From the NCBI GenBank assembly GCA_944332025.1, contig CALVJB010000001.1, forward strand, positions 85,629 to 126,787: a stretch of 41,159 nt of DNA, given 5' to 3'. Position 1 is the stretch's first letter. The number at the start of each line of letters is the position of its first letter. Made by a program: the position numbers and the translations under genes. Source of the stretch: an uncultured Bacilli bacterium (GTDB lineage: Bacteria > Bacillota_I > Bacilli_A > RF39 > UBA660). Below the pieces are notes generated by a model, which was given only the letters and a program-made list of their open reading frames with translations, made no database searches and was not told where the DNA came from. Of this stretch, positions 13,845 through 22,344 are shown piece after piece.

Positions 13845-14288
13845 CTCTTCTAATTCATCTTCATCAACTACAACTAAGTCTTTTAAATCTTCATTAGCAT
13901 CATCATAGTCATCATCGTCATCTGTATCACCAGAGTCATAGTTATCTTCTTCAGATTCATCTGGTAAGATTGTATCTTCTTTAATTTCTTCATCCTCTTC
14001 TTCTTCGTCCTCATCATCTGTTACTTTAACTATCTTATCAGATGTATGACGACTTCTTAAGTCCCAGTTACCATCTTCTAAAAGAATGAATCTTTTATCA
14101 GTTGTAAGAAGTGTATAATAGTCACCTATTTTCTCCTCAAAAGTTTTATTAGGAAGCTCTAGCAATGTTACTACTCTTTTAAAAAGGTCAGCAGTATTCA
14201 TTTTTCCTTCTTCTTCTAATATATAATATGTTATATCCTTATACGATAATAATTCTAAATCTTCTTTTTTCATTTTAGCTAACTTCAT
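13839..14288 (-). CDS. rpoE: DNA-directed RNA polymerase delta subunit
   Basis: A 149-residue protein with an N-terminal HARE-HTH domain (about residues 10-85, with YILEEEGKMNTADLFKRVV and RFILLEDGNWDLRSRH) and an intrinsically disordered acidic C-terminal half made of Asp and Glu. Delta binds core RNA polymerase in Firmicutes, reduces non-specific nucleic acid binding and speeds recycling. It follows argS but has its own promoter. RBS is TAGGAGGAA. Length and composition are typical. Confidence 0.93.
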   Translation of the reverse strand: MKLAKMKKEDLELLSYKDITYYILEEEGKMNTADLFKRVVTLLELPNKTFEEKIGDYYTLLTTDKRFILLEDGNWDLRSRHTSDKIVKVTDDEDEEEEDEEIKEDTILPDESEEDNYDSGDTDDDDDYDDANEDLKDLVVVDEDELEES

Positions 14289-14355
14289 AAAAATTCCTCC
14301 TATAGCTAAGACATTATATGTAATAATTTTTTATTTGTGTATTAAATCAGATAAA

Positions 14356-14384
14356 GTTATAGCATGATTTCATATAAAAGGCAA
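14356..14384 (-). promoter_or_regulatory. rpoE promoter
   Basis: On the minus strand: -35 TTGCCT (14384-14379), 17-bp spacer ending TGC, -10 TATAAC (14361-14356). It lies in the argS-rpoE gap and leaves a leader of about 60 bases. Confidence 0.6.
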
Positions 14385-14409
14385 TACTTTTTTATATATT
14401 TATATTTTT

Positions 14410-16152
14410 TTACATTTTTTCTGGCACTTCAATGGCAAGTATATCTAGTAGTTCTTCGTTAGTTTCTTTAACTAATTTTGTTAAGGTAAGCCAACTTTCT
14501 CTTACTTTTTCATCACTTTCAGTTAAGATGTGATTTGCCTCATAAAATCTACTGAATAAACTTGTTAAATTATATAGGTAATCTGCTATAGAACTTAAAT
14601 CTTTATTATTATAAGCTTTATGTAAAATATTATTCTTCTCCATTAATAAAAGGATAATTTCTTTCTCAGTATCTGTTGGTTTATTGTAATAGTTACTATA
14701 GTCTATACCCATATCATTCGCTTTATTCAAGATAGATTTCATTCTAATAGTATTATATAAAATGTATGGTCCTGTTTTTCCTTCTACATCAATAAATTTA
14801 CTTGGTTCAAAGATATAGTCTGTTGTTCTATTAGGTAAAAAGTCAGCATATTTAATCGCAGCGATAGCGATTTTTTCAGATATTTCTTCTTTATTATCCA
14901 TATCTTTATTCATATGAGTAAGTATTTCTTCTTTGACACTTTGAATTAGGCTTTTTAGAGTTGCAGCATTACCATCTCTTGTTTTAAATGGTTTACCATC
15001 AGTTCCGTTCATTGTTCCAAAGCCATAATACTCTAAAACTGTATCTTTAGAGACAAGTCCTGTTTTATATGATGCTCTAAATACTTGTTCAAAGTATAAT
15101 CCTTGACGCATATCTACTATATACCATATTTCTTTAGGATTAAATCTTTTCATACGAGATGTGATGGTTGCAAGTTCCCTTGTGGCATAAAGAGTTGCTC
15201 CATTACTTTTAATAACTACAAGTGGTGGCATAGGTGCTTTATCATCATCTTCTATTACTTCAACTATTTTCGCTCCTTCACTTTCTATTAAATAACCAGA
15301 TTTTTCCATTGTATCAATAGTTTCTTTTATATAAGGAAAAGCATCACTTTCTCCTTCCCACAAATCAAAGTCTGTATTTAATTCTTTATAAATACTCTTT
15401 ATATCTTTAGTAGATATTTCTTTTATTTTATTCCAAAGAGCGACATATCCTTTGTTTTTACCTGATTCTAATTCGGCAGTTATATCTCTTACTTCATCCA
15501 TTATCTCTTCGTTTTCTTTAGCTTTATTACTTGCAGTAGGATAGATTTCTTCTAAATCTTCTCCTGTTATAGGTAATTCATCCCAAGTAGTTTCTTCTTT
15601 TCCACTAAAATAGTTAAGATTAGGATATCTTTCTTTTAGTTCATAGATTACCATTCCAGATTGACGACCAATGTCTCCAAAGTGAACATCAGAGATTACT
15701 TCCTTACCAAGATGTCTTGCAAGTCTTTTTAAAGCTTCACCAATATTTGCACTTCTTAGATGTCCTACGTGAAGAGTTTTAGCGATATTCGCACCACCAT
15801 AGTCAATGATAATTCTGTTTTCGTTAAGTTTTTCCACATCTTTTGTGGAGTCCTTAATAACTTTTTCCACATATTCTGTTAATAACTCGTCTTTAAAACT
15901 TAAGTTAATAAAGCCAGCTCCAGCGATATTTATATCTTTGAAATATCCTGTCTCTTCTAGACATTTAACTAGAGCTTCTGCAATATCTCTTGGAGATTTA
16001 TGTAGGATTTTAGCAAGCTTCATGGCATCATTTATTTGATAGTCTCCTAACTCTTTTTTACTACTTGTTAGTAGTTTTACTTCATCAAGTGGAATATTAT
16101 TTTCCTTAAATTTATTTAATATATCTTTTTCTACAGTATTTAAAAAATTCAT
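14410..16152 (-). CDS. argS: Arginyl-tRNA synthetase
   Basis: A 580-residue class I synthetase. The N-terminal Add-1 domain covers about 1-110. The HIGH-type motif reads HVGHLRSANIG near 130. The catalytic domain includes DVHFGDIGRQSG, and the C-terminal DALR helical domain contains YNLTSLFSRFYEANHIL. The KMSKS loop is degenerate as in most ArgRS (FKTRDGNAATLK). The start chosen is ATG 16150-16152, because it overlaps the upstream stop as ATGA and GGAGGATA is at the right distance. An ATG twelve bases earlier overlaps that RBS. It is co-transcribed with the ywiB-like gene. Confidence 0.95.
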   Translation of the reverse strand: MNFLNTVEKDILNKFKENNIPLDEVKLLTSSKKELGDYQINDAMKLAKILHKSPRDIAEALVKCLEETGYFKDINIAGAGFINLSFKDELLTEYVEKVIKDSTKDVEKLNENRIIIDYGGANIAKTLHVGHLRSANIGEALKRLARHLGKEVISDVHFGDIGRQSGMVIYELKERYPNLNYFSGKEETTWDELPITGEDLEEIYPTASNKAKENEEIMDEVRDITAELESGKNKGYVALWNKIKEISTKDIKSIYKELNTDFDLWEGESDAFPYIKETIDTMEKSGYLIESEGAKIVEVIEDDDKAPMPPLVVIKSNGATLYATRELATITSRMKRFNPKEIWYIVDMRQGLYFEQVFRASYKTGLVSKDTVLEYYGFGTMNGTDGKPFKTRDGNAATLKSLIQSVKEEILTHMNKDMDNKEEISEKIAIAAIKYADFLPNRTTDYIFEPSKFIDVEGKTGPYILYNTIRMKSILNKANDMGIDYSNYYNKPTDTEKEIILLLMEKNNILHKAYNNKDLSSIADYLYNLTSLFSRFYEANHILTESDEKVRESWLTLTKLVKETNEELLDILAIEVPEKM

Positions 16153-16511
16153 AGTATCCTCCATTCTACCTTAAACTCATGTTTAAAGTCATTACCTTCA
16201 ATTTCATATATTACTTCAAAAGATTCTCTATCTTTATTTATCTTAAATGTCTTCATAGGAACAAAACCTGTTTGTTTTAAATCTTTTAGAAATACTTCAA
16301 AATTAGTTTTTTCGTTTTCCACAAATTTATAACTTAAAATAGTATCTTCTGTTTCTCTTAGCATAATATTGTCATCTAGGAAAATAGTTAGAAGTGCTTT
16401 ATCATCTTGATACTGGATTAAGTTTTTTTCATTGTCTAGAGTTCCTTTGCCTTCAAAAGGTAATTCTTCATCTTTATTTTTAATTTTTGATTTTATTAAT
16501 ATGTCTTTCAT
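16149..16511 (-). CDS. ywiB: DUF1934 beta-barrel protein (YwiB-like)
   Basis: A 120-residue small protein, predicted mostly beta-strand, matching the YwiB/DUF1934 family that sits immediately upstream of argS in many Firmicutes. The ladder of strands is typical of its lipocalin-like fold: TFKINKDRESFEVIYEIEG then FKVEWRIL. The molecular function is unknown. ATGA overlap with argS indicates translational coupling. The start has AAAGGAGA upstream and a strong promoter. Confidence 0.8.
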   Translation of the reverse strand: MKDILIKSKIKNKDEELPFEGKGTLDNEKNLIQYQDDKALLTIFLDDNIMLRETEDTILSYKFVENEKTNFEVFLKDLKQTGFVPMKTFKINKDRESFEVIYEIEGNDFKHEFKVEWRIL

Positions 16512-16535
16512 AGAGATTCTCCTTTTTCTGCTTAG

Positions 16536-16564
16536 ATTATAACAAAAAACTATTAAAGTTACAA
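16536..16564 (-). promoter_or_regulatory. ywiB-argS promoter
   Basis: On the minus strand: -35 TTGTAA (16564-16559), 17-bp spacer, -10 TATAAT (16541-16536). It is divergent from the penicillin-binding protein gene. Confidence 0.75.
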
Positions 16565-16624
16565 CTTATTTGTTTGAATGATAATTTTTTGGACATGATA
16601 TATAAAGAAAGGATGATTTTGTTT

Positions 16625-18586
16625 ATGAAAGTTTTGAAGAAGTGTTTAAAAATATTTATAATTCTTATAGGACTTTTTATTGTTGGTAATATCTGTGTTT
16701 ATACTTATGCTAAATTGAGTCCTAAGATTGAGATAAAGAATGCTAATAGTTTTATGCTTTTTGATAGTAATAATGAAGTTTTTTTTCAAGGAAGTGGTTC
16801 TAGGGAATGGATTAGTCTTGATGATATTTCTCCATATTTGATAGAAGCGACAATAAATACTGAAGATAAAAACTTTTATAAACATATTGGTTTTGATTAT
16901 CTTAGAATATTAAAGGCAATGGCAGTTAATATAACTAGTGGTACTACTAGTCAAGGAGCAAGTACTATTACTCAACAATATGCTAAAAACTTATTTTTAG
17001 ACTTTGATAAGACTTGGAAAAGAAAATGGGATGAGATGTGGTATACAATAGAAATAGAGTCTCATTATAGCAAGGATGAGATACTTGAAGGGTATTTAAA
17101 TACAATAAATTATGGTCATGGTAAATATGGAATAGAGACTGCTAGTAAATATTACTTTGGGAAGAGTGCTAAAGATTTAACTTTGGCGGAAGCTGCTATG
17201 CTTACGGGAATTCCTAAATCTCCTAGTAATTATTCTCCTTTTGTAAATTTAGAAAAAGCGACACAGAGGCAACAGATGATTTTAAATAATATGTATGATG
17301 ATGGAGTTATTAGTGAAGCGGAGTATAATAAGGCCATTGATGAAGAATTGAAGTTTGTCGGTGAAGAAGAAGAGGACGAGCTTGAGAGTGTTATGTATTA
17401 TCAAGATGCTGTTATTAGTGAATTAAAAAGCTTAAAAGAAATACCTGAGTCTTTTCTTGAGACGGGGGGACTTAAAGTCTATACTAGTCTTGATATGGAC
17501 GCTCAAAAAGAGTTAGAAGAAACTGTTAAAAATACAATGCCTGATAGTGAATTAGAGACTGCTAGTGTTATGTTGGATCCTAATACTGGGAGAGTAATCG
17601 CTTTAGTAGGTGGAAAGGATTATAGTAAATCTGAATTTAATAGAGCGGTCGATGCTAAAAGACAAGTTGGTTCTACGATGAAAGCTTTTCTTTATTATGC
17701 TGCTTTAGAAAATGGATTTACGGCTTCTACTACTTTTACTAGTGAAGAGACTACTTTTACTTTTAATAATGATCAAACTTATTCACCACAGAACTATAAT
17801 GGTACTTATGGTAATAAACCTATTTCTATGGCAACTGCTATCGCTTATTCTGAAAATATTTATGCTGTTAAAACTCATATGTTTTTAGGAGAAGATACTC
17901 TTGTTGATATGGCTAAAAGACTTGGTATTACTTCTAAACTTGATGAAGTACCTTCTCTTGCTCTTGGTACTAGTGAAATAGGTATGTTAGAGATGGCTGG
18001 GGCATATTCTGCTTTTGCAAATGAAGGATATAAAGTTACACCACATTTTATTACTAAAGTTGTAGATAAAGAGGGTAATGTTTTATATGAAGCGGATGAA
18101 GAGAAAGAACTTATACTTAATTCTAGTTTAACTTTTATCTTAAATAATTTATTAACTGCTACTTATGATGCTAATTTTATTGATTATAACTATCCTACTG
18201 CAGTTAATCTTGCTAGTAGAATGACTCATAAATATTCTTTAAAAAGCGGTACTACTAATACTGATAACTGGTATATTGGTTATAACAAAGATATTGTAAC
18301 GGCTGTTTGGTGTGGTTATGATGATAGTAGAGACTTGAAATCTAGTGAATATAAATATGCTCAGAATATTTGGTTAAATACTATGGAAAACTATATGAAA
18401 GATAAAGATGATGCTTGGTATAGTCAACCTGAAAATGTGGTAGGAGTTTTGGTTAATCCAATTACGGGGAAACCTGCAACTGATAGTGATGAGAAAAAAA
18501 TAATTGAATACTATGTTAAAGGAACAGAACCTAGTGCAGATGATCCTGTTTTTGATGAGATAAGTGGAAATACTAGTAGTAATTAG
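16625..18586 (+). CDS. Class A penicillin-binding protein (bifunctional transglycosylase/transpeptidase)
   Basis: A 653-residue membrane protein that polymerises and cross-links peptidoglycan. One N-terminal membrane segment spans about residues 8-28. The GT51 glycosyltransferase has ATINTEDKNFYKHIGFD (catalytic Glu near 79), QGASTITQQYAKN, and RKWDEMWYTIEIE. The transpeptidase has S-T-M-K with the nucleophile Ser near 350, SEN near 408 and K-S-G-T near 540. The tail is acidic and Ser-rich. The start is ATG 16625-16627 behind AAAGGATGAT. A 17-residue upstream extension lacks an RBS. It is the first gene of a plus-strand island. PBP1A/PBP1 type; which paralogue is not determinable. Confidence 0.92.
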   Translation: MKVLKKCLKIFIILIGLFIVGNICVYTYAKLSPKIEIKNANSFMLFDSNNEVFFQGSGSREWISLDDISPYLIEATINTEDKNFYKHIGFDYLRILKAMAVNITSGTTSQGASTITQQYAKNLFLDFDKTWKRKWDEMWYTIEIESHYSKDEILEGYLNTINYGHGKYGIETASKYYFGKSAKDLTLAEAAMLTGIPKSPSNYSPFVNLEKATQRQQMILNNMYDDGVISEAEYNKAIDEELKFVGEEEEDELESVMYYQDAVISELKSLKEIPESFLETGGLKVYTSLDMDAQKELEETVKNTMPDSELETASVMLDPNTGRVIALVGGKDYSKSEFNRAVDAKRQVGSTMKAFLYYAALENGFTASTTFTSEETTFTFNNDQTYSPQNYNGTYGNKPISMATAIAYSENIYAVKTHMFLGEDTLVDMAKRLGITSKLDEVPSLALGTSEIGMLEMAGAYSAFANEGYKVTPHFITKVVDKEGNVLYEADEEKELILNSSLTFILNNLLTATYDANFIDYNYPTAVNLASRMTHKYSLKSGTTNTDNWYIGYNKDIVTAVWCGYDDSRDLKSSEYKYAQNIWLNTMENYMKDKDDAWYSQPENVVGVLVNPITGKPATDSDEKKIIEYYVKGTEPSADDPVFDEISGNTSSN

Positions 18587-18633
18587 TATAATTTAAAATT
18601 TTATTAATATAATTACTTTGAGAGGATGATTTG

Positions 18634-18987
18634 ATGAATAATAATTATGATACTTATCCTAATCAAAGTACTGATCCACCTTATCAAAACTTTGATTATG
18701 ATTATAACCCTAATATGAATAATATTCCTAATAACAATGATACTGTTCCAATTAGTGGTGATATGGATTATGCAGAGAATATTTTAGAATTAAATGTAGG
18801 AAAAGAAGCTAGTTTTTATATGTCATATTCTGATTCCCTAGAATGGCGTGATAGAGTATTTACAGGTACTATTATAGGTGCAGGTAGGGACTATGCTGTT
18901 GTTAAAGATAGTGAGAACCGTATTTTCTTACTTTGGACAGTATACCTTAACTATGTAGAGTTTAGAGAAGATATTACTTTAAGGTAA
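18634..18987 (+). CDS. gerQ: GerQ-like spore coat protein
   Basis: A 117-residue protein. The first 40 residues are a low-complexity Asn/Tyr/Pro region. The C-terminal domain (about 45-117) has the GerQ pattern ENILELNVGKEASFYMSY, then EWRDRVFTGTIIGAGRDYAV, then VYLNYVEFREDI. In B. subtilis GerQ is an inner coat protein needed to localise the cortex hydrolase CwlJ and is cross-linked by Tgl through N-terminal lysines. Here the N-terminal region has no Lys, so that cross-linking may be absent. The ATG at 18634 follows GAGAGGATGAT; a TTG one codon earlier is unnecessary. It lies 47 bp after the PBP gene. Confidence 0.85.
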   Translation: MNNNYDTYPNQSTDPPYQNFDYDYNPNMNNIPNNNDTVPISGDMDYAENILELNVGKEASFYMSYSDSLEWRDRVFTGTIIGAGRDYAVVKDSENRIFLLWTVYLNYVEFREDITLR

Positions 18988-19040
18988 TTTACTTTCTCTT
19001 TTTATTTTGACACATTTTTACATATAGTTTATTTTTTTCA

Positions 19041-19076
<36 letters not shown>

Positions 19077-19106
19077 GGTCTTAATTAGAAATCAAAGGAG
19101 GAAAAT

Positions 19107-19628
19107 ATGGATTTAAAAGAGATTTTAATGGATGAAAAAAGATATAGGGAAGATGCATTAGCAATGGAACAACCTGCTTTTGAGGAAGCAATGAGTAAAG
19201 TTAATGTGATTGAAGGTAAAGCTGATGTTAGTAACCTTACTCCACATGATAAGAATATGATTGATAATTACAATGTTGAAAGTTTTTTAAATTCTCTTTA
19301 TACTGACTACGTGAGAACTCGTTCAGGTTTAGAATACGATACTGAAGTTTTTCGCTTAGATCATCATTTACAAAATGTTGATCCAAGAGATATGATTGAT
19401 TTTAAAACTAAAGAGAAATTATTTCAAGCATTTGGACAAACTTATCCTATTGATGATAGATATGATACTTTAGAGCCTGCTGAGAAAAAAGAGTACTTGT
19501 TTTCTATATACGATAGAGCTTTAAGTGAAAAAGGTTATACCGATATAGATATTAAAGAAGCTTGTTCTAGTGTAGCACAAGAACTTTGGAATTCTGAACT
19601 TGTAAATTCAACTGGAAAAACTAGATAG
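19107..19628 (+). CDS. Hypothetical protein, downstream of the TA-tract promoter
   Basis: I do not recognise this 173-residue soluble, acidic protein. It has no membrane segment, signal or Cys cluster. Predicted mostly helical; it contains NLTPHDKNMIDNYNVESFLN, RLDHHLQNVDPRDM and SIYDRALSEKGYTDIDIKEA. A strong AAAGGAGG ribosome site lies eight bases upstream of the ATG. It is monocistronic: a TA-tract promoter lies before it and an intrinsic terminator after it. The possible phase-variable promoter is the main clue about its biology; the role is unknown. Confidence 0.8.
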   Translation: MDLKEILMDEKRYREDALAMEQPAFEEAMSKVNVIEGKADVSNLTPHDKNMIDNYNVESFLNSLYTDYVRTRSGLEYDTEVFRLDHHLQNVDPRDMIDFKTKEKLFQAFGQTYPIDDRYDTLEPAEKKEYLFSIYDRALSEKGYTDIDIKEACSSVAQELWNSELVNSTGKTR

Positions 19629-19649
19629 TTATAAATATAATATTATTAG

Positions 19650-19674
19650 GGATGATTTAAATCATTCTTTTTTT
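19650..19674 (+). terminator. Terminator of the TA-promoter gene
   Basis: GGATGAT/ATCATTC with the loop TTAA (19650-19667, one G-T pair) followed by TTTTTTT. Confidence 0.75.
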
Positions 19675-19781
19675 ATATAAAAGAAAGTTTTATCAGCCAC
19701 AATAAAGAGCTATATTTATTTTTCTTTCTTATAGATTTTAAGCTTTTCATTTGTTATAATAAATTTAAGGATGTGATACTA

Positions 19782-20312
19782 ATGATTTATGCTATTATTG
19801 GGGGAATTATTGTATTAATTATTTTAATTTGTGTGATTATAGTCTTGGTTTATAAAAATAAATATAATTTTTTATATATTAAAGTGAAGGAAGCAGATAA
19901 TAATTTAGATATCTTATTGCAAAAGAAAGAAGAAATATTACTTAAGATAGTACCTATTTTGGAAGAAGCTAAAATAAAAGATATTCCTGAAGTTATTAAA
20001 TTAAAATCAAAAAGAATTAATCATCATGAGTTATATCAAGAGTTAATGAATATGACTAGTGAAATTTTAAAGTTAATAGATGATTATGAAGATAAGTTAG
20101 ATTTTAAAAAGTTAGATTCTTTAGTTGATAAATTAAATGAAAACGAAAATGACTTAAGAGCTGCTTTAAAATATTATAATGATAATGGTGAAGAAATAAT
20201 TTATCTTTCTCATAAGTTCCCTACTAATTTAATTAAAGTTTTTTCTCATTATCAAGATATAGAAACTTATAAAATAGAGAAAAGAGAACCTTTTGAAATA
20301 TTAAAGCATTAA
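19782..20312 (+). CDS. LemA-family membrane protein
   Basis: A 176-residue protein with one N-terminal membrane helix (residues 1-24) and a long helical domain. The pattern YNFLYIKVKEADNNLDILLQ, where most LemA proteins have an N-A-x-x-x-I-D-V-Q-L motif, and the later ENDLRAALKYYND plus LSHKFPTNLIKVFSHY match LemA (helical bundle, Y-N and F-P-x-N motifs). Function is unclear in the family. The start is ATG with AAGGATGTGAT upstream. A TGTTATAAT extended -10 lies at about 19752-19760. The gene ends in its own terminator. Confidence 0.72.
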   Translation: MIYAIIGGIIVLIILICVIIVLVYKNKYNFLYIKVKEADNNLDILLQKKEEILLKIVPILEEAKIKDIPEVIKLKSKRINHHELYQELMNMTSEILKLIDDYEDKLDFKKLDSLVDKLNENENDLRAALKYYNDNGEEIIYLSHKFPTNLIKVFSHYQDIETYKIEKREPFEILKH

Positions 20313-20339
20313 AATAATTGTTTAAATGTAAGAAAATGC

Positions 20340-20365
20340 AGACATAAAAGTATGTCTCTTTTTTT
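20340..20365 (+). terminator. Terminator of the LemA-like gene
   Basis: AGACATA/TATGTCT, a 7-bp perfect stem with a 4-base loop, followed by CTTTTTTT. Confidence 0.85.
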
Positions 20366-20432
20366 ATAATAATTTGTTTTAGTCGTGTCATAAATATTTA
20401 TATTTTTCCATTTATTTCCATTTTTACCACAA

Positions 20433-20460
20433 ATAAAAACTAGTATGGTTAGTACTAGTT
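20433..20460 (-). terminator. Terminator of ung (end of long operon)
   Basis: On the minus strand AACTAGTA/TACTAGTT, 8 bp with a 7-base loop, followed by TTTATTT. It overlaps the ung stop and ends the gdpP-rplI-dnaB-M23-walJ-rlmH-ung operon. Confidence 0.75.
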
Positions 20461-21121
20461 AATCTATTTTCCAGTCTATTGGTTTTAATCCTTTAGATAT
20501 TAGAAAGTTATTTGTTTTAGAAAATGGTTTACTTCCAAAGAATCCATTGTAAGCTGATAGTGGTGAAGGATGTGCTGATTCTACAATATAATGATTTTTG
20601 TTAGTTATTAACTTCTTTTTATTTCTTGCAAAGCTTCCCCAAAGAATAAAGACTATAGGCTCTTTTTTTTTATCTAATAGTTCTATTATCTTATCAGTAA
20701 ATATTTCCCAACCTTTATCTTTATGAGATGCTGCCATATTCGCTTCTACTGTTAATACGGCATTTAGAAGTAAGACTCCTTGATCTGCCCAAGGAATAAG
20801 ACTACTTGTTTTTGGAAAAGGGATTCCTAAGTCATCATTTAATTCTTTAAAGATATTTTGTAGTGAAGGTGGTTTTCTAATACCATTCTTTACTGAAAAA
20901 GATAGTCCTTCTGCTTGATGTTCTCCATGGTATGGGTCTTGCCCTAGTATTACTACTTTAACATCTTTATATGGAGTATGCCTTAAGGCATTAAATATCT
21001 CATTTTTAGGTGGATAAATAGTCTTTTCTTTATATTCTTTATTAACAAAATCTATTAGTTTTTTAAAATAATCTTTATTATATTCTTCTTTTAAATAAAT
21101 ATCCCAATCATTTCCAATCAT
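20459..21121 (-). CDS. ung: Uracil-DNA glycosylase (family 1)
   Basis: A 220-residue base-excision repair enzyme that removes uracil from DNA. It shows VVILGQDPYHGEHQAEGLSF (water-activating loop with catalytic Asp) near 60, LLLNAVLTVE, and HPSPLSAYNGFFGSKPF (the DNA-intercalating loop with His). The start is ATG 21119-21121 with TAGGAGATTAAGT upstream; ten additional upstream codons overlap that site. Last gene of the long minus-strand operon, next to rlmH. Confidence 0.95.
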   Translation of the reverse strand: MIGNDWDIYLKEEYNKDYFKKLIDFVNKEYKEKTIYPPKNEIFNALRHTPYKDVKVVILGQDPYHGEHQAEGLSFSVKNGIRKPPSLQNIFKELNDDLGIPFPKTSSLIPWADQGVLLLNAVLTVEANMAASHKDKGWEIFTDKIIELLDKKKEPIVFILWGSFARNKKKLITNKNHYIVESAHPSPLSAYNGFFGSKPFSKTNNFLISKGLKPIDWKID

Positions 21122-21131
21122 ACTTAATCTC

Positions 21132-21584
21132 CTACTTATGATAATTTTCATTATTTCTTATTTTATAAGTTCTATATATTTGTTCTAATAATATTACTCT
21201 AAATAATTGATGAGGAAAAGTTAGTTTAGAAAAAGATAAACTAAAGTTAGCACGTTTTTTTACTTCCTCACTTAAGCCATAACTTCCTCCTATTATAAAG
21301 GTTATATTACTATTGACTGTTTCTAATCTACATAATTTATTAGTAAGTTCTACTGATGATAGTTCTTGTCCATTAATGTCAAGAATGATTACATTATCAG
21401 TTTCTTTTAGGTGCTTTAAAATGAGTTTTCCTTCCTCTTTTTTCACTTTATCTATTTCATTGTAACTACTATCAGGTAGTTCTACTATGTCTAATTTTGT
21501 ATATTTAGATAGTCTCTTTTTATATTCATCTATCGCATCATTTAAATATTTTTCTTTTATCTTACCTACACATATTAACTTCAT
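21132..21584 (-). CDS. rlmH: 23S rRNA (pseudouridine1915-N3)-methyltransferase RlmH
   Basis: A 150-residue SPOUT methyltransferase. It has MKLICVGKIKEKYL at the start and the knotted SAM site FIIGGSYGLSEEV near 97. The end is the family tail LEQIYRTYKIRNNENYHK, which normally reads RGEPYHK. It methylates pseudouridine 1915 in helix 69 of 23S rRNA. It overlaps walJ by 23 bp, with GAGGTGTATA as RBS. walJ-rlmH adjacency is standard. Confidence 0.94.
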   Translation of the reverse strand: MKLICVGKIKEKYLNDAIDEYKKRLSKYTKLDIVELPDSSYNEIDKVKKEEGKLILKHLKETDNVIILDINGQELSSVELTNKLCRLETVNSNITFIIGGSYGLSEEVKKRANFSLSFSKLTFPHQLFRVILLEQIYRTYKIRNNENYHK

Positions 21585-22344
21585 TATACACCTCTATTTC
21601 TTCTAGGGCTTCACTTTGTTTAGCGACTACTATTTTTATATCACTTCTATCTTTTAATGATTCTCTTGAAGTATTGTAAGCGATTTCTTCTTTATTATTG
21701 TGTTCACTAAGATGAGCGAGTATTATGTATTTAGTATTATCTCCTACTAATTTCTTTAGATATTTTGCAGTAGTCTCATTAGATAAATGGCCTTCATCGC
21801 TTATTATTCTTTGTTTTAAATAGTAGGGATATGGTCCATCCATTAACATTTTCTCATCATGATTACTTTCTATATAATAAATATTTTTATTCTCAAGTAA
21901 TGGGAAATACTTACGATTTAAATAACCTGTATCTGTTATGTAGACTAGGGAGTTGTTATCTTCAGTTATTAGAAAACCAACGGATCCTTTTGCATCATGG
22001 CTTGTTTTAAATACATTTATTTCGGTATTATTTAAATGTATTAAAGAATTATAAAGTTCTACTCTATCATTATCTATATCTACTGTTAATTCTTTTATGA
22101 TATCTTTATTAGCATAGATTTTAAAATCACTATGTTTTAAAAGAACTTTAAGGCCACTAGTATGGTCATTATGAGCATGGGTTAAAAGTAAGTCGTCTAT
22201 ATCGTCTACTGTTAAGTTCATCTTCTCTAATTCTTTTTTTAATCTCTGATAGGTAATTCCTATATCAATAAGAAAGCGAGCAGATTTTGTTTCTATTAGG
22301 GAACAATTTCCTTTAGATCCACTCGCTAGTACTTTTATTTTCAT
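21562..22344 (-). CDS. walJ: Metallo-beta-lactamase-fold hydrolase WalJ (YycJ)
   Basis: A 260-residue cytosolic MBL-fold protein, probably an exonuclease-like hydrolase. The metal site LLLTHAHNDHTSGLK is near 53, and further ligands lie in YITDTGYL, SNHDEKML and LAHLSEHN. The start LASGSKGNCSLI is characteristic of YycJ/WalJ. In Bacillus it belongs to the walRKHIJ operon; here walRK are absent and an M23 endopeptidase gene precedes it instead. The start overlaps the preceding stop (TAATG). Confidence 0.9.
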   Translation of the reverse strand: MKIKVLASGSKGNCSLIETKSARFLIDIGITYQRLKKELEKMNLTVDDIDDLLLTHAHNDHTSGLKVLLKHSDFKIYANKDIIKELTVDIDNDRVELYNSLIHLNNTEINVFKTSHDAKGSVGFLITEDNNSLVYITDTGYLNRKYFPLLENKNIYYIESNHDEKMLMDGPYPYYLKQRIISDEGHLSNETTAKYLKKLVGDNTKYIILAHLSEHNNKEEIAYNTSRESLKDRSDIKIVVAKQSEALEEIEVYNEVNMCR

